NCBI RefSeq assembly: GCF_004362215.1
Contig: NZ_SNWR01000001.1
Location: 6,864,001 to 6,928,000 of the forward strand
Length of the DNA stretch: 64,000 bases
Direction of reading: 5' to 3'
Origin: Paractinoplanes brasiliensis
GTDB lineage: Bacteria; Actinomycetota; Actinomycetes; Mycobacteriales; Micromonosporaceae
Under the pieces are notes generated by a model. That model did no database searches, was not told where the DNA came from, and worked only from the letters and a program-made list of their open reading frames with translations. A program made the position numbers and the translations under genes. Below, in pieces: positions 62,906 through 64,000 of this stretch (positions are counted from its first letter, which is position 1; every line of letters starts with the position of its first letter).

Positions 62906-63499
62906 TCACTCGCAGTGGGTGTCGAGCTCTTTGCCCACCGTTTGGAAGTCGCCGTTGATGTAGGTCGTGGGGGTGGAAGCGCCTGTTGCGAGACTGGTGC
63001 TGATGTCGCTCAAGGCTTCGCGCAAGCCGGGCTGGGTTATGTGCGACCGCTGGGCGTCCACCTCGGCTGCCATGCTGGTCAAGGTGCGCTTCATCGCGGC
63101 CTCGTTCCCCGCGTCGGTGGCCAGTTTCAGGGCGCCCTCGGTGAGGATCTTGTAGGTGGCGGAGCAGGCGTGTTTCGGCATGCCGGCGGAGCCGGACGGC
63201 GCCGGGGCGATGCTGATGGGCGGCGGGAGAGCCGATGGGGCGATGTCGATCTCGCAGCCGGCGAGGAGCACCGCGGGTAAAAGCAGGGCGGTGGGTAGCA
63301 CGGCGGGCCGGAGCAGAGTGGTGGGGAGCACGCCGGGCCGGAGCAGGGCGGTGGGGAACACGCCGGGCCGGGGCAGGGCGGTAGGCGGCGCGGCTGGCCG
63401 GGGCGGGGCGGTGGTCAGCGCGGCTGGCCGGGGCAGGGCGGTAGGCAGCGCGGCCGGCCGGGGCGGGGCGGCGAGTCGGCGGTAACGCATCCCCGACAT
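62906..63499 (-). CDS. Lipoprotein with tandemly expanded N-terminal region
   Basis: A 197-residue product when started at ATG 63499. After MSGMRYRRLAAP come six copies of a 10-residue unit of the type RPAALPTALP, grading into RPAVLPTALL, then the lipobox LLAGC with C82 as lipidation site. The mature part (EIDIAPSALPPPI, then helical KHACSATYKILTEGALKLATDAGN ... KELDTHCE) has two more Cys and no recognised family. Internal GTG codons in the last repeats could give a normal-length signal peptide (for example MLPTTLLRPAVLPTAL ...). Function unknown. Confidence 0.65.
   Translation of the reverse strand: MSGMRYRRLAAPPRPAALPTALPRPAALTTAPPRPAAPPTALPRPGVFPTALLRPGVLPTTLLRPAVLPTALLLPAVLLAGCEIDIAPSALPPPISIAPAPSGSAGMPKHACSATYKILTEGALKLATDAGNEAAMKRTLTSMAAEVDAQRSHITQPGLREALSDISTSLATGASTPTTYINGDFQTVGKELDTHCE
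63263..63463 (-). repeat. 30-bp tandem repeat within the lipoprotein signal region
   Basis: About six and a half 30-bp units (GCCGGGGCAGGGCGGTAGGC-type on the plus strand) encode successive RPAALPTALP-like decapeptides. The last unit merges with the lipobox. Frame is preserved by copy-number change. Confidence 0.85.
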
Positions 63500-63574
63500 A
63501 GTAGTCACCGTCGATGCGTTCACCAGCGGAGGAAAGGGCGCAACCCCGCGCCGGGAGCGTAGTTAACGAGCTAT

Positions 63575-64000
63575 GTGCCTGACTTCCGAAAAAGTGCGTT
63601 CCGCCGGAGCCTGACTGTCGCCGCGGCCGCGGTCATGATCACGGCCGGGGGTGTTGCGATCGCCGAGGTGGTCACGTCCGAGCCGGCGACGTCGCCCTCG
63701 TTCAACGGGCCGGTGTACGCGGTGGCCTACCGCGGGTCGACCGTCTACGTCGGCGGGAACTTCACCAGCGCGATCGTCGGCGGCCGGACCGTCGCGCGTA
63801 GCCGGCTGGCCGCGCTCGACGCCCGTACGGGAACACTGCTCGACTGGCAGCCCACCGCCGACGCGAACGTACGCGCCCTGGCCGTTGCCGGTGATGTCGT
63901 CTACGCGGCCGGCGACTTCGACACCGTGAACGGCGCGGCCCGCGACGCGGTGGCCGGGATCGGCGCCACCGACGGCCGGTTGACCCCGATGCGACACACC
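63575..64000 (+). CDS. Secreted beta-propeller-like protein (3' partial)
   Basis: The frame from GTG 63575 runs off the right edge. MPDFRKSAFRRSLTVAAAAV (start read as Met) is a signal peptide with twin Arg. After TSEPATSPSFNG come repeats of the VYAVAYRGSTVYVGGNFTSA and VRALAVAGDVVYAAGDFDTV type, that is, the delta-60/kelch-like propeller blades found in large exported actinobacterial proteins that often end in carbohydrate-binding modules. The overlapping ATG at 63573 leads to an early stop. Only 142 residues are visible. Confidence 0.75.
   Translation, partial: MPDFRKSAFRRSLTVAAAAVMITAGGVAIAEVVTSEPATSPSFNGPVYAVAYRGSTVYVGGNFTSAIVGGRTVARSRLAALDARTGTLLDWQPTADANVRALAVAGDVVYAAGDFDTVNGAARDAVAGIGATDGRLTPMRHT

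Overview
The window is a chromosomal stretch of a very GC-rich actinobacterium. Codon choice, frequent GTG starts, tightly overlapping operons, and the mix of DUF397/DUF6082 proteins, F420-type PPOX reductase, polyphosphate glucokinase, GlgE pathway and SigF/SpoIIE-type regulators fit Micromonosporaceae (Actinoplanes-like). That family-level call is inference. I saw no rRNA, tRNA, CRISPR array, intact insertion sequence or prophage.

Layout. 0-11.7 kb: end of an ArsR-like regulator and its MFS pump, a decayed ABC-2 permease remnant, dinB, a PP2C phosphatase, Tex, a membrane Ser/Thr kinase, and small enzymes. 11.9-14.4 kb: a visibly less GC-rich block with a short leader ORF overlapping a terminator, a sigma-like protein, a one-pass membrane protein, a DUF397 protein and a DUF6082 protein. 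14.5-19.6 kb (minus strand): a ribosomally made peptide (RiPP) operon with an FxS-type precursor, an FxsB-like radical SAM/SPASM enzyme, an HExxH putative peptide hydroxylase, an MFS exporter and a TPR protein. 19.7-20.6 kb: a gene-free stretch with a 13-bp minisatellite and a cluster of DnaA-box-like sites. 22.0-29.3 kb (minus): glgE-treS-mak-glgB, the complete maltose-1-phosphate route from trehalose to alpha-glucan. 29.7-36.1 kb: an ECF sigma with a membrane partner, ppgK, a SigF-like sigma, a stress protein and a PAP2 phosphatase; a roughly 100-bp intergenic repeat occurs in inverted orientation at both ends of this block. 36.3-48.4 kb: a cell-wall glucosaminidase, a hybrid histidine kinase, an aldo/keto reductase, HrpA, secreted LamG and collagen-like proteins, RidA and HxlR, and an orphan 72-residue protein. 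48.6-51.3 kb: a CarH-like cobalamin-binding protein translationally coupled to a PAS-GAF-PP2C (SpoIIE) phosphatase. 51.4-64 kb: xthA, a universal stress protein, citrate synthase, htpG, a PfkB kinase, two tiny membrane proteins, an amidohydrolase, a QacA-type pump with its TetR, a gluconate permease, a lipoprotein with a tandemly expanded signal region, and the start of a secreted beta-propeller-like protein.

Most noteworthy are the RiPP operon, whose precursor carries a two-motif core FNS-FVD instead of ending in FxSxx; the probable B12 light or cobalamin switch paired with a phosphatase; the inverted intergenic repeat family; and the uncharacterised sigma-like/membrane-protein pair behind an attenuator-like leader.
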